From NCBI RefSeq assembly GCF_003171515.1, contig NC_089390.1, forward strand, positions 2,170,001-2,234,000: a stretch of DNA of 64,000 nt, read 5' to 3'. This document shows positions 43,721 through 54,946 of the stretch, one piece after another. Origin of the DNA: Pyrenophora tritici-repentis (lineage: Eukaryota > Ascomycota > Dothideomycetes > Pleosporales > Pleosporaceae). Numbering within the stretch: position 1 is the stretch's first letter; the number at the start of each line of letters is the position of its first letter. The notes beneath the pieces were generated by a model, which made no database searches, was not told the DNA's origin, and saw only the letters and a list, made by a program, of their open reading frames with translations. The position numbers and the translations under genes were made by a program.

Positions 43721-46700
43721 CTATGGCGGAGATAAATTATGTTGGTTCCTCAAGGACGGCGCTGACGTGAAGCAGGACTGGATAATTTATTTTGCCGTTG
43801 GCCAGGAATTGAAACACTGTATTACGCTGTATTCGCATTTGTTTCAGCGGCCTGCGTACCGTGAGGGGGTTGCCACATGGTGCCCAACTTGCCAGGCCAA
43901 TGCCATGTTGATAAGAAAACAAGTTGCCTTAAGAAGGCAACCGGAGTCGAGCAGGCGACGATGGCTTCCGTCAACAATGTAGGCGACGCTTGTATGGAGT
44001 GCACGAGTCGCTTCGTATTCCCGCGTGAGCGATGACCACCCGGTCGCGTCCAATAGATGATGAGAAGGACTTGAGTTGATCAAAGTCGATGCGGACATGT
44101 CTGTCGCTAGAGTATCAATCCGACCTATCCCATTTGAGGCGGAAGGACTTGCTCGCATGTCGCCGATGCCCCTGTGGTTTGCACATGGAGAAGGCAACGT
44201 GTGGGGGCATGGTTACACTAACCTGCTTTTGGACATTTCACCCAACGATGGCAATAGATCTAGACCTCTCTGCATCCATACCATGTCCCAGGAAGGGCTA
44301 ATTCAGATATGCGGGGATGGTAGAAGCGCCCTTCTCGCCATGAATGAGGCGAACTGTCCTATGTTTGCCAACGCCGACGATGGTGAAGAGGCATGTGTAC
44401 GGAAGGCGTCAGATCCAAACGTCCGGTTGTCGAGCGGTCGGAGAAGGTCTTCGAAGTCCCGTCAGGACTTTCAGGAGCAGGGTGTAGTTGGTGGATGCGT
44501 GTGGTCGATTGACTTGGACTGCGGGGTGAGTTCCATGGCGATGCAGTGGTATTCAATTTGTAACCTCTGTACGTTTTCTTGGCGAGCCATTTCTTTGGAA
44601 ATTGAAGAACGACACAGCTGGAGATATACTCTCAATTCCAGGCAGAGTATCAGGTTGTAGCCTCGCACATTTCTCCGATACTCAGCACAGCCCCTGAGCC
44701 TTTCATTGTCTATAGATTCAGATGATCATCGATGCAGCTGAAGCACTGGTTGAGAGTTAGACAGCGAGTATGCCTTGAGAAAGCCTCACGGGGAGGCTGT
44801 GCCAACCAGTGAGTAGCATCTGAAGTCGGTCCAGACTCATAATCTCAATACAACTACGCACAACCAAATCAATGACTGGGGCGGATGATTTCTGTAGACG
44901 TCGCCTCATGCACGGCACATCTGCAGAGATGTCAACAAGCAAGTCAAGCTGGCTTGATTCTTATCGATTGCAGATCACAGACAATATAGAGGCTCGTGCA
45001 CAGTGGCACGTCCCAGAGAATGGTCTGTGATCTGCAATCGATAAGAATCAAGCCAGCTTGACTTGCTTGTTGACATCTCTGCACATCTGACGCCCCAACA
45101 TTCGAGGCGCTCGACTCGGAATGAGTACCCACGCATTAGCTGATGACACGACCGACGGGACCAGATGCCGCATTTCTGACGCCTGTAACCTAGCTTGCAT
45201 GCTGCCGCACTGGGTGCCTCGCACTTCCACGATAACAGGGACTGTCATTGTCAGCGTCACAAGGGTCTAAATTGAGCTTTTCGCGCTAACGGCTTAGAGT
45301 CAATGGTGGTGCAGGGGCCCACGACTCGTGCAAAGCGGCCCCCGGCCCTCACGGTCGCCTCATCGCTGCCCGATGGCCTGATTCTGGCCTGAGTCCTCCA
45401 GTCCTCAAGGAGCGAAAAGGAAAGCCAAACCAAGGCCGACAACTTTCGCAGATGCTTCCTATTTGGAAGACGTGTGTGTACTATCGATAAACCACATTCG
45501 ACGTTCAAACTAGGTTAGGTGCGTGCTCCCGACTCCACGGACCCGTCCGCTCGGCGCAATCTCGCCGATCAAAGCCGCTCGCCGGACCATGCTTCCCCAG
45601 ATTCGGATTTAGATCTAGCAGCACGTCATACCTATCGAACTGGCCTGGGCGGGGCCTGCGATAAGGTGTCATTGATGTTCTTCGGGATTGACCGATGCAC
45701 GCGCGCGCTAGGAGACTGTGATTGACGGTTATCGTACGACTCCACTAACTAAGTTGCGCCCTTTGACCTGGGGTTGGGGTCTGCGTTAGCTGGCGACACA
45801 CCAGCATTACCCTGCAGCTAAGAGCGTCCAAGGGGCCTTGCTTGTCCCGCCTGCTCTTTACCATCACACCGGTGTTTGCGGCATACTGCAGTCTTTGAGG
45901 CGCTGTACAGCTCTGGGTACCCAATGGCGTTGCACTATGGCTATACGGCTGTACTCGGGTCCGCACCATCGCGCCTTGTTACCTCGCAGAGCCTCAGTGT
46001 TAATATATCGCTGGTCCTTCACCATCGTCCTGCAAACTATCAATTGGATGACATGACAGTGTGTCCCTCTCATCTGACGCAATAGTAACACCCCATCTAA
46101 TCGGCGACTGGTCCTGTGCTTGTCCTGCAACAGGGATTCTACCGCACGTTCTGACAGATCAACATCGACACCACTGTACGAGCTCATCACACAGGCAGGA
46201 GGAGGATTATCGATTCTTTTTTTTTGCCTTCCTTCGCCCCCAGCTCTACGATTTTCTCTGTACTATCGACTTGACTGGCTGTCGCTGCGCACACGTGTTC
46301 GGTCATGTAATTTCCCAAGATGAGAGGAGGCCGCTCGTAATGCACGATATCTGCATGTCCTGTCTCAGGATGAGTCAAGTCGACGTCTGCACTGGACTAT
46401 TTTTCCGGTCAGTCTTTTAGCCGCCCAACAGTTTCTTTCTTGCACCGGTCAATGTTCCGGTCAGGGTTCCGGTGAGGATTGACGGTGCGTTTTCGTGCGT
46501 TGATGTCGGCGACTTCGTTGTGAGATGATCGGCCATGTGGTGAGATGCATGTGATGGGAAAACCTGCACGAGGGGTTGGCAACGTCAGAGAATGATGCAG
46601 CTCTCGAGCGCATTGCAATGATGAATTGGACGTGCTATACGGCAATAAAGGTGGTGACATTGCAATTGCCCTTCACAACATGGGAATCAATACAAGCGGT

Positions 46701-47200
46701 ATCTAGAAAGCAATCACCAATTGACGTCTCAAATATACAGCGTCTCATGACTTTCGCTGCGACAAAACTTCCATCATAATCATATAATGCTAAAAAGAAT
46801 TGGGTTTGTGCATATGCCAGAAAGACTACAATGTGAGAAATGCAGATCCCAAGACTGCCTACGTAACTTTCAAGGCTGTCATCCGAAATACATCGGGGGC
46901 CAAAACACGACCTTCAGCCCTATTGCCCCAATGAGAAATTAAATATGTAAACTCCGTCCTAAAACCCAGGCTGTACGTGCATACCTGCAAACGGAAAAAA
47001 CGTAGCCACATCAGCTGAGTGTGGAGCCTTGAGCTGGAAAAAAAGGTATCAGAACCCAGCCCTATTATTTACGCCCCAAAAACCATGCAGGTCACATATA
47101 AGGAATCTGCCCACTTCCTTAGGTCCTCTTCTATCATTATTTCCCCATCATTGTTTCGACGCGATGATTTGTTCGTCATATCATATCCGGCAGAGTTAAA
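43721..47200. other. Intergenic, 3.5 kb, with one perfect palindrome
   Basis: Both strands carry several frames of 60-194 codons (for example 44076-44660 plus and 43844-44197 minus), but none shows a domain, start context or splice pattern I can support. Minus-strand sequence at 44359-44560 is S/T/P-rich like the disordered parts of the C2H2 genes and may belong to a decayed or unannotated gene. The palindrome at 44922-45083 is listed separately. Confidence 0.4.
44922..45083. repeat. Perfect 61-bp inverted repeat with 40-bp loop (foldback/MITE-like)
   Basis: Left arm 44922-44982 and right arm 45023-45083 are exact reverse complements over 61 bp, separated by a 40-bp loop. The left arm begins TGCAGAGATGTCAACAAGC. 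Both outer edges are bordered by CATC (left 44918-44921, right 45084-45087), a possible 4-bp target duplication. It could be a tiny foldback element, a recent inverted duplication, or the precursor of a hairpin small RNA. Confidence 0.85.
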
Positions 47201-47982
47201 TCAACGTCCACGCCCACCAAAGGGTCTGTACTCCTTGTACTCTTCCTCTTCGTCGTAAACCGCTCCGTCGCGCCTGACATGCCCGACGCCATCGTAAGGG
47301 TCGTGAAGACGGCTGTAAGGTATGCGGGGCTGCAGCTCTCGGTACCACTCCCGCTCGGCGTGGTTTGGCGCGATAGCCCGCTGTTGAGATACATTCGTTG
47401 AGTTGGTGCTGCCACCATACCCATTGTGAGTTGAGTTCTGGTTTACAGGATGTACAAGAGCGGCTTGAGGGTAATTTGGATTGTTTGAAGATCGGAATCT
47501 AGGGTCTTGGAATCCGGGCGCGCTGAAGCGATCAAGGTTGTTCATGACTTGGTATAGCTGTGAGTAATCGCGTCGCGATGGGCGAGGCACAGGCCTATAT
47601 TGTGGGTCCTGGTATGGGTCGTAGTGCTGTGGGCCACGTTGCGAACCCTGACTAGACTGTTGCGGTGGATGGCTTGAAAATGAGTAATCGCAACGAGTAT
47701 GTTCGAAGCAGGGTGGGGTAGTTGGTTCGTCGAAGCCTGTCGCGTACGATGTAAGCTCTTCCTGGCTCGCCTATTTACGGTCAGCTATGTCGGATCAAGC
47801 TAGCGCGTATAACTCACAGTCCCATGGGTCCGGCGCAAGGGTGTGTAGGAGCCGGCAGCGGCAGAGTCATCACCAGGGCGGTCGTGGCGTGCACCATTTG
47901 AGTGACGGCTTGAGCGACGGCTTGGATGGCTGTACGACTGACCGCTCGAGTGGCCGCTCAACGGGGCCTGCGAACGAGACAT
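47201..47982 (-). CDS. Conserved-looking disordered protein of unknown function
   Basis: Exons 47818-47982 and 47201-47770 join in phase 0 across a 47-nt intron (GTGAGT..AAATAG) to give 244 aa. The N-terminus is S/R/H-rich (MSRSQAPLSGHSSGQSYSH), the middle is Q/P/Y-rich, and the C-terminus has a more ordered block (REWYRELQPRIPYSRL) followed by an acidic run and RPFGGRGR. There is no signal peptide, membrane segment or known domain. Clean splice sites and consistent codon use make it a likely real gene. The RG-rich end could contact RNA, but that is only a guess. Confidence 0.6.
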
Positions 47983-49552
47983 GTTGGCTTAGATCTTGTG
48001 ACTCAGTGCTATTCTTGACGCTCAATGTTTCGAGTGAGGTGGGGTGAATGCAGGTTTCGACAAGTGACAACTAACAGCGGCCGCGACAAGGCGGTGCCAG
48101 GTACAAAGATACGAACGGGAAGTACGGTCCTCAAAAGAATCTGATCACAAGTATGGTTAGTGAAGACCTGTGGTAGACACAGAGAAAGTAGGAACAACAG
48201 CAAGATAGATAGCGTGGGCTCTAGCAGATGTCGAGAGAAAAGGGTCGAGGAAATGGGGGAGCGGGGCGAGAGAGGTTTTGAATGAGGGCAAGCCCACGAT
48301 TCTACTTCGCAGTCCCGCATCCTCTCCTCCTGGCGTTTGCCTTAGGCATGCTCTTGAGGCTCACTTGGCCTCGTGCTCCCGTGCTCCCGTGAACCCTGTA
48401 TGCCTCAGACAACCAGCTTACGGCTAGTGTCTCCAGCCCAAAAGGTTCTCCAGAGCAAACCTGTTCGCCGTTGCCCATGCAAGACGTAGAACATGTGTGC
48501 GTGACCGTGCAGGAAATGTAGAGGTGATCGCAAAATAGTACTTGGGCAAGCAGTCCCCTGTCAATGTGGACCACTCACGTAAGGCGTATCTGAGGGCGCA
48601 CTGGGCTTCGTATGGCGCGCACTTGCGCAATCCTGGATATCAGAAGGCGCGCAAGAGCATTATATTGCTTGGGGAGCGCCCAGCTCTTCATTGGACGGGT
48701 GATACGCCGTGACGTGTAACCTAAGAGGACGAGGGCCAAGACTGCACTCCTTGTGCAAAAGTGCACTCGCCGTGATAGAAGGCGGCGACGAAATGATATT
48801 TGCGGAGTCCCAACAGTTTGGGCGCCACGGCACTCCTTCCGTTCTTTGGTTGACCCAGCCCTGTGTGAGCCCACGGGGCCGGTTGACCCTGGTAAACGTG
48901 GCGCCTGGTACGTGTTTCAGCAGAACCCATCAAAACTGATATTTACGAATACGAGGGAAGGGCATCGACATATCAGACCGGCCTCCTATCGTATAGCCCA
49001 TGTATGCCTCCAGAGCCCAAAGATATTAGCTATGAATGGTGACAGTATTGGATATGCGGGGTAGGTAAGCCACTGTCCTTCCGGACGCCAACCTAGATGA
49101 ATATGTCCATGGCGTGGGGGCTCTTTTCGCAAACTTTTCTATGTTTAGCCAGATCCTCGACCAGACCTTAAACTTCGTCCTGTTCAGTCCATGAGCGTCA
49201 TCGACCAGGTTGCGGAATCTGGATGTGGAGTCTAGGCCTTCGGGAGGTAGGCGGGAGATCTCCTTCTGCCGCATCGTAGCAGACAGCCGAAATCCGGCTC
49301 ACGCGTGGTAGTGGGTGCATCGTATAGAATCAACCACCTGTAGCGCTAGATGTAAAAAGGTCTAGTGAAGGTTTGCAATTGACTGTGATGTGCTCTCATA
49401 TGATGTTGATACGTATAAGATGACTAAGGCACGCTGCACCCTTGCCAAGACGTCGGAATGGGGCGCACAAAGCCTATCCTCAATTACGCGTGTCTTACCA
49501 CAACACCATCAAGAACGTCCGGAGGTCGCATTGCGCGAGATCCTCTACGAAA
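47983..49552. other. Intergenic, 1.6 kb, no supported gene
   Basis: The 5' flank of the disordered-protein gene is C/T-rich on its sense strand (about 48180-48290), as expected of a leader. No other frame is convincing. Confidence 0.5.
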
Positions 49553-50185
49553 ATGCCAAGTCTCAACGATCTACCGGCAGAGATCATTTACGCGATCTTG
49601 CCCTACACTGAACCCGACTTGAACCCCGCACTCTCCATCTACCCTCTCAACGCGCTCGCGGCAACAAGCAGAAGACTCCGCGACATAGTCGAGGAACACG
49701 CGCGCAGGCAGCTCAAAAAGCACCGCAACATCATCCCACCGGTAAAGTCAAGAAAAGCCTGTCGCCGAAGATGGTTAGGTGAACTATGTGCTTTCTGCAA
49801 GAAGAACAGCAAGCGACGAGCATGCTTTCACCCAGCTCTTATATGCTGCACTGACTGTGACAGGGAACAGTTTGAGAAAATGGTATATATATAGCATTTC
49901 ATGTGTGCATACTATGATGGCTAACACCACAAATAGACAATGACAGAAGCGTTGAGGACAACAGGACTCTCCAAACAAGACCTCTTCACTCCATCCGAAC
50001 TACACCCAAATCTTCCTCCGCTAAGGACTGGGCTCTACCCTATATATGGCGGTACGGCGACTACGCTGTCTACGCCCGACGTGCTCGCGCGCAAAGCATA
50101 TATAAAGTCGCTCCCTAGGCGTAGAAACAAACGACCCGCGACAGGCGTGCCTCCGGGCTTAGAGAAGCGTGCCCGACAGACATGA
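49553..50185 (+). CDS. Small F-box-like protein
   Basis: Exons 49553-49882 and 49937-50185 (54-nt intron, GTATAT..AAATAG) give 192 aa. The N-terminus reads MPSLNDLPAEIIYAILPYTE, the typical start of an F-box, with the downstream LNALAATSRRLRDIVEEHARR completing the motif. A cysteine cluster follows (CAFC...CFHP...CCTDCDRE) that may bind zinc, as in many fungal F-box proteins. The C-terminus is basic. F-box proteins bring substrates to SCF ubiquitin ligases; the substrate cannot be told. An in-frame upstream extension from 49442 exists, but this ATG has the better context and begins the domain. Confidence 0.7.
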
Positions 50186-50800
50186 GAGGGGGAACTAAAT
50201 AATTTGCCATTGAGGTCGATCGAGGTGAGGCAGAGCGGGCTTGAGAAATATTGTCAAAATAGCAGAAGAGACAGTACTCAGTTGGAGCTTAGGTTTAGGG
50301 AGAGAAAGACAATGCGCTGTGTGTTTGTCTGCACATGGGCGTTCTGAGCGGCTAGGTTGCGATAATCTATAGCAGTTTTGCAAAATCTCAAATAGGAATC
50401 CACAATACATGTTCAAGTCAAGTCTGTATAAGTGAGGGCGATATCTAAAACAAATATGCATAATCAGCTGTAATATAGGTGTCCCTGTTCACTAAGAGAA
50501 TCCTTCAAATCGTGCTTCCCCTGTATTTGATATTATCTATGTCTGGAAAGAACGCCTCGTCCTTGTGAAATAATTAGGTATACAGCTTGACGGAGTATGA
50601 AAATAGAACGAAGAAGGCAATATAGTAGGACGAACGCAAAGTGAAAAGGTAGAGACGATAGTCTGCAAGGGGAATAAAGACGTCGATCATAGCAGTGTTG
50701 GCATGCTTAGTTTGGAGATCTAACCCACCTGCCACTTCCCCGCCGAATCACTCCACTTGCCAAAAAAAAGTGCCAATCCAGAACGTTCGCGACCATGATC
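50186..50800. other. AT-rich intergenic
   Basis: 615 bp between the F-box gene and a kinase pseudogene. No coding frame seen. Confidence 0.5.
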
Positions 50801-51249
50801 AACCATGTTTAAAATTTGTGACTTTAGGGAAGCGAGAGTAGGAGGTAGTCATAGGGATTTGATACAGCCAGAGCAGTATCGTGCGCCTAGGGTCTTGTTT
50901 AAGATGAAGTGGGGATTGGGTGTTGATATTTGGAGTGTGGCTACTTTGATGAGTTGCCTCCAATACTAACCGCTTCCGTTATGGGTATGAGTGATTCTAG
51001 GAGAATATAGGATTTGCTTGAGGCCGAACATGTTCATAGTGCGGGGTAGGAAAGGCGAATTCTCGCTTACACATGTCGCGGAAATGGTTGCATATCCTTG
51101 GCTAACATCCGTTGGGTACTTACAGAGAAGCGAGAGAAGGCACCTGTTCTTAATATTTGTGCGCAAAATGCTTGAATGGCTGCGCGGGAAGAGAGAGAAG
51201 ACCTTTGAATTACTGAAACATCCATGGTTAAATCAAAACATTTTCTAGT
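50801..51249 (+). pseudogene. Remnant of an SRPK-like protein kinase C-lobe
   Basis: The plus strand reads KICDFREARVGGSH then IQPEQYRAPRVLFKMKWGLG and VDIWSVATLM at about 50808-50960; this is the DFG region (here DFR), activation segment and APE motif (here APR) of a kinase. After an apparent former intron (about 50953-51018) comes DLLEAEHVHSAG, a frameshift, and then HVAEMVAYPWLTSVGYLQRSE (from about 51060) and VRKMLEWLRGKREKTFELL, ending at TAG 51247-51249. The N-lobe, the catalytic loop and roughly 40 residues of the C-lobe are missing. Loss of DFG and APE glycine/glutamate, plus the frameshift, shows it is dead. It resembles the large families of SRPK-type kinases in plant-associated fungi. 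Confidence 0.7.
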
Positions 51250-51826
51250 AAACAAAATCACGAGATGACTGTTGGAGTGAAGATAGATGAAAAATTCAAT
51301 TTGAGAATGAACAAAACGGTGAACTTCCTGATCCCAATGCTATACTATGGTAGTAGGACAAACCTCCTACTTGTCAATGGTATCCTTCCATTCAATTCAC
51401 TCAACATGGGACTCATTGAGACCGCCATGGGTTTCGTCCTTCATCAAACTCTGTACTTGTGTGTACAGGCTTGTCATCCATATAAGTTCCTTCCAATAGC
51501 CCCATCCACTACCAGAAAACCTTGAAGACCAAAACCCCATAACCCCATCCCTCCATACTCCATCCATCGATGCTTGATCCCCGGGCTAACACCGCAGCAG
51601 TGTTGACATGGTTGTTGAAGCTTGACCCGATTGGCTACCTTCCAGAATTGACCTGAGCCCATAAAGGCCGCCATCTGGAGTGGGCAGGCGGAACACAATC
51701 TCAAGGGTTGTTACACCCTTGACCCAAGGTAGGCCTGGTTTAGCGCAAGCGCCATTGACCATCTGTCCTCCATCACCTTGGAGAGATCAACTCAAGATTG
51801 TCTCAACGACCAAATGCCAAGGATTG
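51250..51826. other. Intergenic, left flank of the hAT element
   Basis: No gene seen. The unique sequence here continues after the transposon at 54947. Confidence 0.5.
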
Positions 51827-51834
51827 TCGACAGC

Positions 51835-51853
51835 CACACCTGAGATCAATCAA
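51835..51853 (+). repeat. hAT terminal inverted repeat, left
   Basis: 19 bp, preceded by the TSD TCGACAGC. Confidence 0.92.
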
Positions 51854-52012
51854 TCAAGCAAGCTGACAGCCCCCGGCTTGATTGATTGGCTGTTTGTATG
51901 AGATTTGGCTGGATTGATTGAATTGGCTTGGCGGAAAGTTGTTAGCTTGATTGGTAGCTTGGGTGCTTGATTCCCAAATAGGAAAGTTGTATATATTTTT
52001 TGGTGTTGAGTC

Positions 52013-54532
52013 TCAGCCGTCGTCCCATATATCTAGATCGTCGTCTTCGCCCACCCACTTGCTAAGCTCGTACAAAACGTCCATCTGCTCGTCGGTAAGC
52101 TTTGATTGGCCCATATCGTCGTTGTCGCCGCCACCAAAACCTGCCCGTCTCCATCGTCGTACTGAGTGTAGTGCTGCTAGTAGCTCAGGTGATATACAGC
52201 GTCGGCGAGGCTCTAGTAGATCTCCGAGCTCACTGAAGACGCGCTCACACTCACAGCTTGAAGCGGGTATAGAGAGTATAGTAAGCGCCATCTTACTAAG
52301 GTTGGGATATTGATCGCGCAGCCCGAACCAGTATTGTATAGGATCGGTGCCCTTGCCAACGATTGGCTCGCGCTTCCACTGCTCATACTCATCCTCCTTA
52401 GTATTGCCGCGTGTGGGATCAATAATGCCGTCAATCGCGTCGTCAATATTGCTCGGTTTCTTCGGTGCGCGTGTGTAGCAAGGCCTCGGTAACGGCAGCG
52501 ACTTGTAATCCGCCCACAGTGCCTGGAAATTAAGATTATTAAGCGCCAGCCAGTCAGGCTTCTCAGCCCACGCTTGATCGCAGTAGTGTTTGTAGCGAGG
52601 ATGGAGTATTGTAGCAGCGTAGTAAGCTGGCGAGTCGTCGAGTTTAGCGTAGTACTCGTTCGCCTTAAGTAGCGCTGCGCGTAGATTAATAGGAAGGTGA
52701 TCTTCGGGTGCCTCGTCGTGAGCGTCATGGACTACGCAATCGTAGTAGAGGAGGCGAGCTTCTAATTGAGTGAGTAGAAACTCAAACGTTGGGATCACCT
52801 CAGCGATCGCGCCAAAGCTATACTCGCCACGTCCCTCAAAGCGCTTTGTACACTCTTTAAGTGGCCTAAGAACCTCTATATAGTCGGTAACAACAGCCCA
52901 ATCGGCAGCTGTGAGGCCGTCTGATCTCATCCACTGTGGAGCAGCAGGCCGATTTTTGCCCTGTGAGTCGGCGTAGATATCCTCTTTTGCTGTATTTTGT
53001 ATGTGGGTGTTCGCGTACGCGTTGATGGCCGGCGCGAGCTTTATAGCTCGCTCAAAACAGTCGAAGTATGAGTTCCAGCGTGTGACTACTGGCTTGATTG
53101 GCTGTAGTATCGTGAGCTTGTCGTCTGCGTCGTGAGGTAGCTCACGGTAAGCTGTACGCTGCGCCTTCTCAAAAAGATTGTACTGCTGCGGTGTGTGGAT
53201 ATAGTTGACAATATCGAGAAGTACGCCTAAAGGCCCGTGCTTTCGCCACTCCTTTATAAACGCTGCCTCGTCGGCGAGCTCGTCAACTCCCTCGTTGTTG
53301 TATGAGTCTGCATCTCTGCCCCAGAGCAGTCTCTGCCCAATCAGATTGATCGTATGAGGGCCACAGCGGAGGCGTCGGTGTATAGGATTGAAGTTAAGCT
53401 CGTGGGCAATCGCAGCGACAGCGGTGTCGTTATTAGAGGCATTGTCGAGGACGAAGTAACCGAGTGTGCGCTCGCTTATGCTAAACTGCTCTAAGATTGA
53501 TAATACAACCTCAGCTAATCGATCGCCGGAGTGAGCGCCTGTGAGCTGAGGCAGCGCGATAGGCAGGTCTCGGAGCTTGCCATCTGAGTTGACGTAGTGG
53601 GCGACGATACCGAGAAACCCGCGCTTGCCGCCTTTCGTTGTCCATCCGTCAAAGCTTATATGGATCTTGCTAAGCGATTGTGACAGCTCGTGGACAACGC
53701 GGGGCCTGAGCCAGTCAAACAGTCGTATGACGTATTGGGAGACGCTCTTGTGGTTCTTCCAGAGCGCTGCTTCTGCAAGTGGGTTGGCGATAGCAATTAG
53801 GCGTCGAAAAGCTGGTGTTTCGAACTCAGAGATGGGGTGGTTGTTCGCGACGAGCCAGTCTACTGCGGCAAACCTAAAGCGCTGCTTGCTAAACCCGTTA
53901 ATCTGATTAGCTACTGCCTGTGAGATAGGGACTCTCGCAGTGGTGAGCGCGTTGTAAACACTAGCAACTGGAGTCTTGCCTGGTGCTACTAGCCTATGGC
54001 CAGGTTTCTGCTCGCTGAGGTGGCGCGCGGCTGACGAGACTGCTGCGCTTGTATTGTATATCCCAATACCAATATCCGTGAGCTTGTGCTTGAAACACCA
54101 GTGGCAGATGAAGAATACGCGGGTTGGATCTTTGAGAAGAGCGACGCGATAGCCGTGGCGATAGATCCAACTCCGCTTGTGTTGGTGCGTCGTGATAGGC
54201 TTCGTATACAGCTTAAGGCGACCCCAATCTATGCCATCATAATTGTCTTCGAGATGGGCGTCAAAAGCCTCATCTACAGCGTCGTCGGCGGCTTCAGAAG
54301 ACGGAGCGAGCGTAGCTTGCTCACTGCCCTCGGCGGGCGCGACGATAGCGTCTTCGGGCTGCGACTCGCGCAATCGCGACTCGAAAGTATGTGTATATGG
54401 AGGCGGCGGAGATAGAGCAGATGGCTGAGATTGATATGACTGCGAGTCGATCGCGACGGGCTGGCTCGCAGTGCCGCGCGCGCGCTTTCTAGGCGAGGGA
54501 GCGCTATCAGAGACGCGTTTTTTGGGCGGCAT
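52013..54532 (-). CDS. hAT family transposase
   Basis: 839 aa from ATG 54532 (MPPKKRV); the frame is open a further 16 codons upstream without a better start. The N-terminus is basic (nuclear localisation, PRKRARG) and disordered, followed by a BED-type zinc finger (FFICHWCFKHK ... RHLSEQKPGH). The catalytic core shows FDGWTTKGGKRGFLGI and FVLDNASNNDTAV (two aspartates), the C..H pair of RCGPHTINL, and the glutamate of SSCECERVFSELGD. The C-terminal hAT dimerisation domain is complete (YWFGLRDQYPNLSKMALTIL ... RRRCISPELL). No stops or frameshifts, and no RIP-like decay. It excises and inserts its own element and could mobilise non-autonomous relatives. Confidence 0.95.
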   Translation of the reverse strand: MPPKKRVSDSAPSPRKRARGTASQPVAIDSQSYQSQPSALSPPPPYTHTFESRLRESQPEDAIVAPAEGSEQATLAPSSEAADDAVDEAFDAHLEDNYDGIDWGRLKLYTKPITTHQHKRSWIYRHGYRVALLKDPTRVFFICHWCFKHKLTDIGIGIYNTSAAVSSAARHLSEQKPGHRLVAPGKTPVASVYNALTTARVPISQAVANQINGFSKQRFRFAAVDWLVANNHPISEFETPAFRRLIAIANPLAEAALWKNHKSVSQYVIRLFDWLRPRVVHELSQSLSKIHISFDGWTTKGGKRGFLGIVAHYVNSDGKLRDLPIALPQLTGAHSGDRLAEVVLSILEQFSISERTLGYFVLDNASNNDTAVAAIAHELNFNPIHRRLRCGPHTINLIGQRLLWGRDADSYNNEGVDELADEAAFIKEWRKHGPLGVLLDIVNYIHTPQQYNLFEKAQRTAYRELPHDADDKLTILQPIKPVVTRWNSYFDCFERAIKLAPAINAYANTHIQNTAKEDIYADSQGKNRPAAPQWMRSDGLTAADWAVVTDYIEVLRPLKECTKRFEGRGEYSFGAIAEVIPTFEFLLTQLEARLLYYDCVVHDAHDEAPEDHLPINLRAALLKANEYYAKLDDSPAYYAATILHPRYKHYCDQAWAEKPDWLALNNLNFQALWADYKSLPLPRPCYTRAPKKPSNIDDAIDGIIDPTRGNTKEDEYEQWKREPIVGKGTDPIQYWFGLRDQYPNLSKMALTILSIPASSCECERVFSELGDLLEPRRRCISPELLAALHSVRRWRRAGFGGGDNDDMGQSKLTDEQMDVLYELSKWVGEDDDLDIWDDG

Positions 54533-54919
54533 GAGGGCGACGATGAGGTGAGGTATACGGCGATAGATCTGCAACACCAAAAGTATATAGTATTGTGGGT
54601 GATGGAGATGGAGATGGAGTATACTATATGAGACGACGCGCTGGCTGCTAGTTACACGGAGCTATCGGATATTACTCAATGTTACACGGCGTAACTAAAA
54701 CACCAAAAAAAGCTCAGTATAGAGCTTTTACAGCTATCTAAGCTGCCTCATGGGCTGCCTCATCACCGAAATCTACTATATACTTAAGGCAATCAAGCTA
54801 TCAATCTGAATCAAGCTCACGGAAAAGCTCAGCTGGATTGATTGCGTTTTTGTATGAGGTTTGGCTGGATTGATTGAATTGGCTTGGCATCAATCTTCCA
54901 ATCAAGCTATCAAGCTAGC

Positions 54920-54938
54920 TTGATTGATCTCAGGTGTG
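54920..54938 (-). repeat. hAT terminal inverted repeat, right
   Basis: The reverse complement is identical to the left repeat over 19 bp; it is followed by the TSD TCGACAGC. Confidence 0.92.
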
Positions 54939-54946
54939 TCGACAGC

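Larger units (their letters stand above)
51835..54938 (-). mobile_element. Complete hAT DNA transposon
   Basis: 3104 bp with terminal inverted repeats of 19 identical bp (CACACCTGAGATCAATCAA at each end) and a perfect 8-bp target duplication TCGACAGC (51827-51834 and 54939-54946), as expected for hAT elements. It contains one long intact transposase gene on the minus strand. About 55 bp near each end (51877-51932 and 54831-54888) are a subterminal direct repeat (shared core GGCTGGATTGATTGAATTGG), and GATTGATT/CAAGCT words recur; such repeats bind transposase in this family. Perfect ends, TSD and open frame suggest a recent, possibly active copy. Confidence 0.95.

Noticed and set aside
44076..44660. 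194-codon plus-strand frame
   Set aside because: No homology recognised and the opposite strand looks at least as coding-like (S/T/P-rich); left unassigned.
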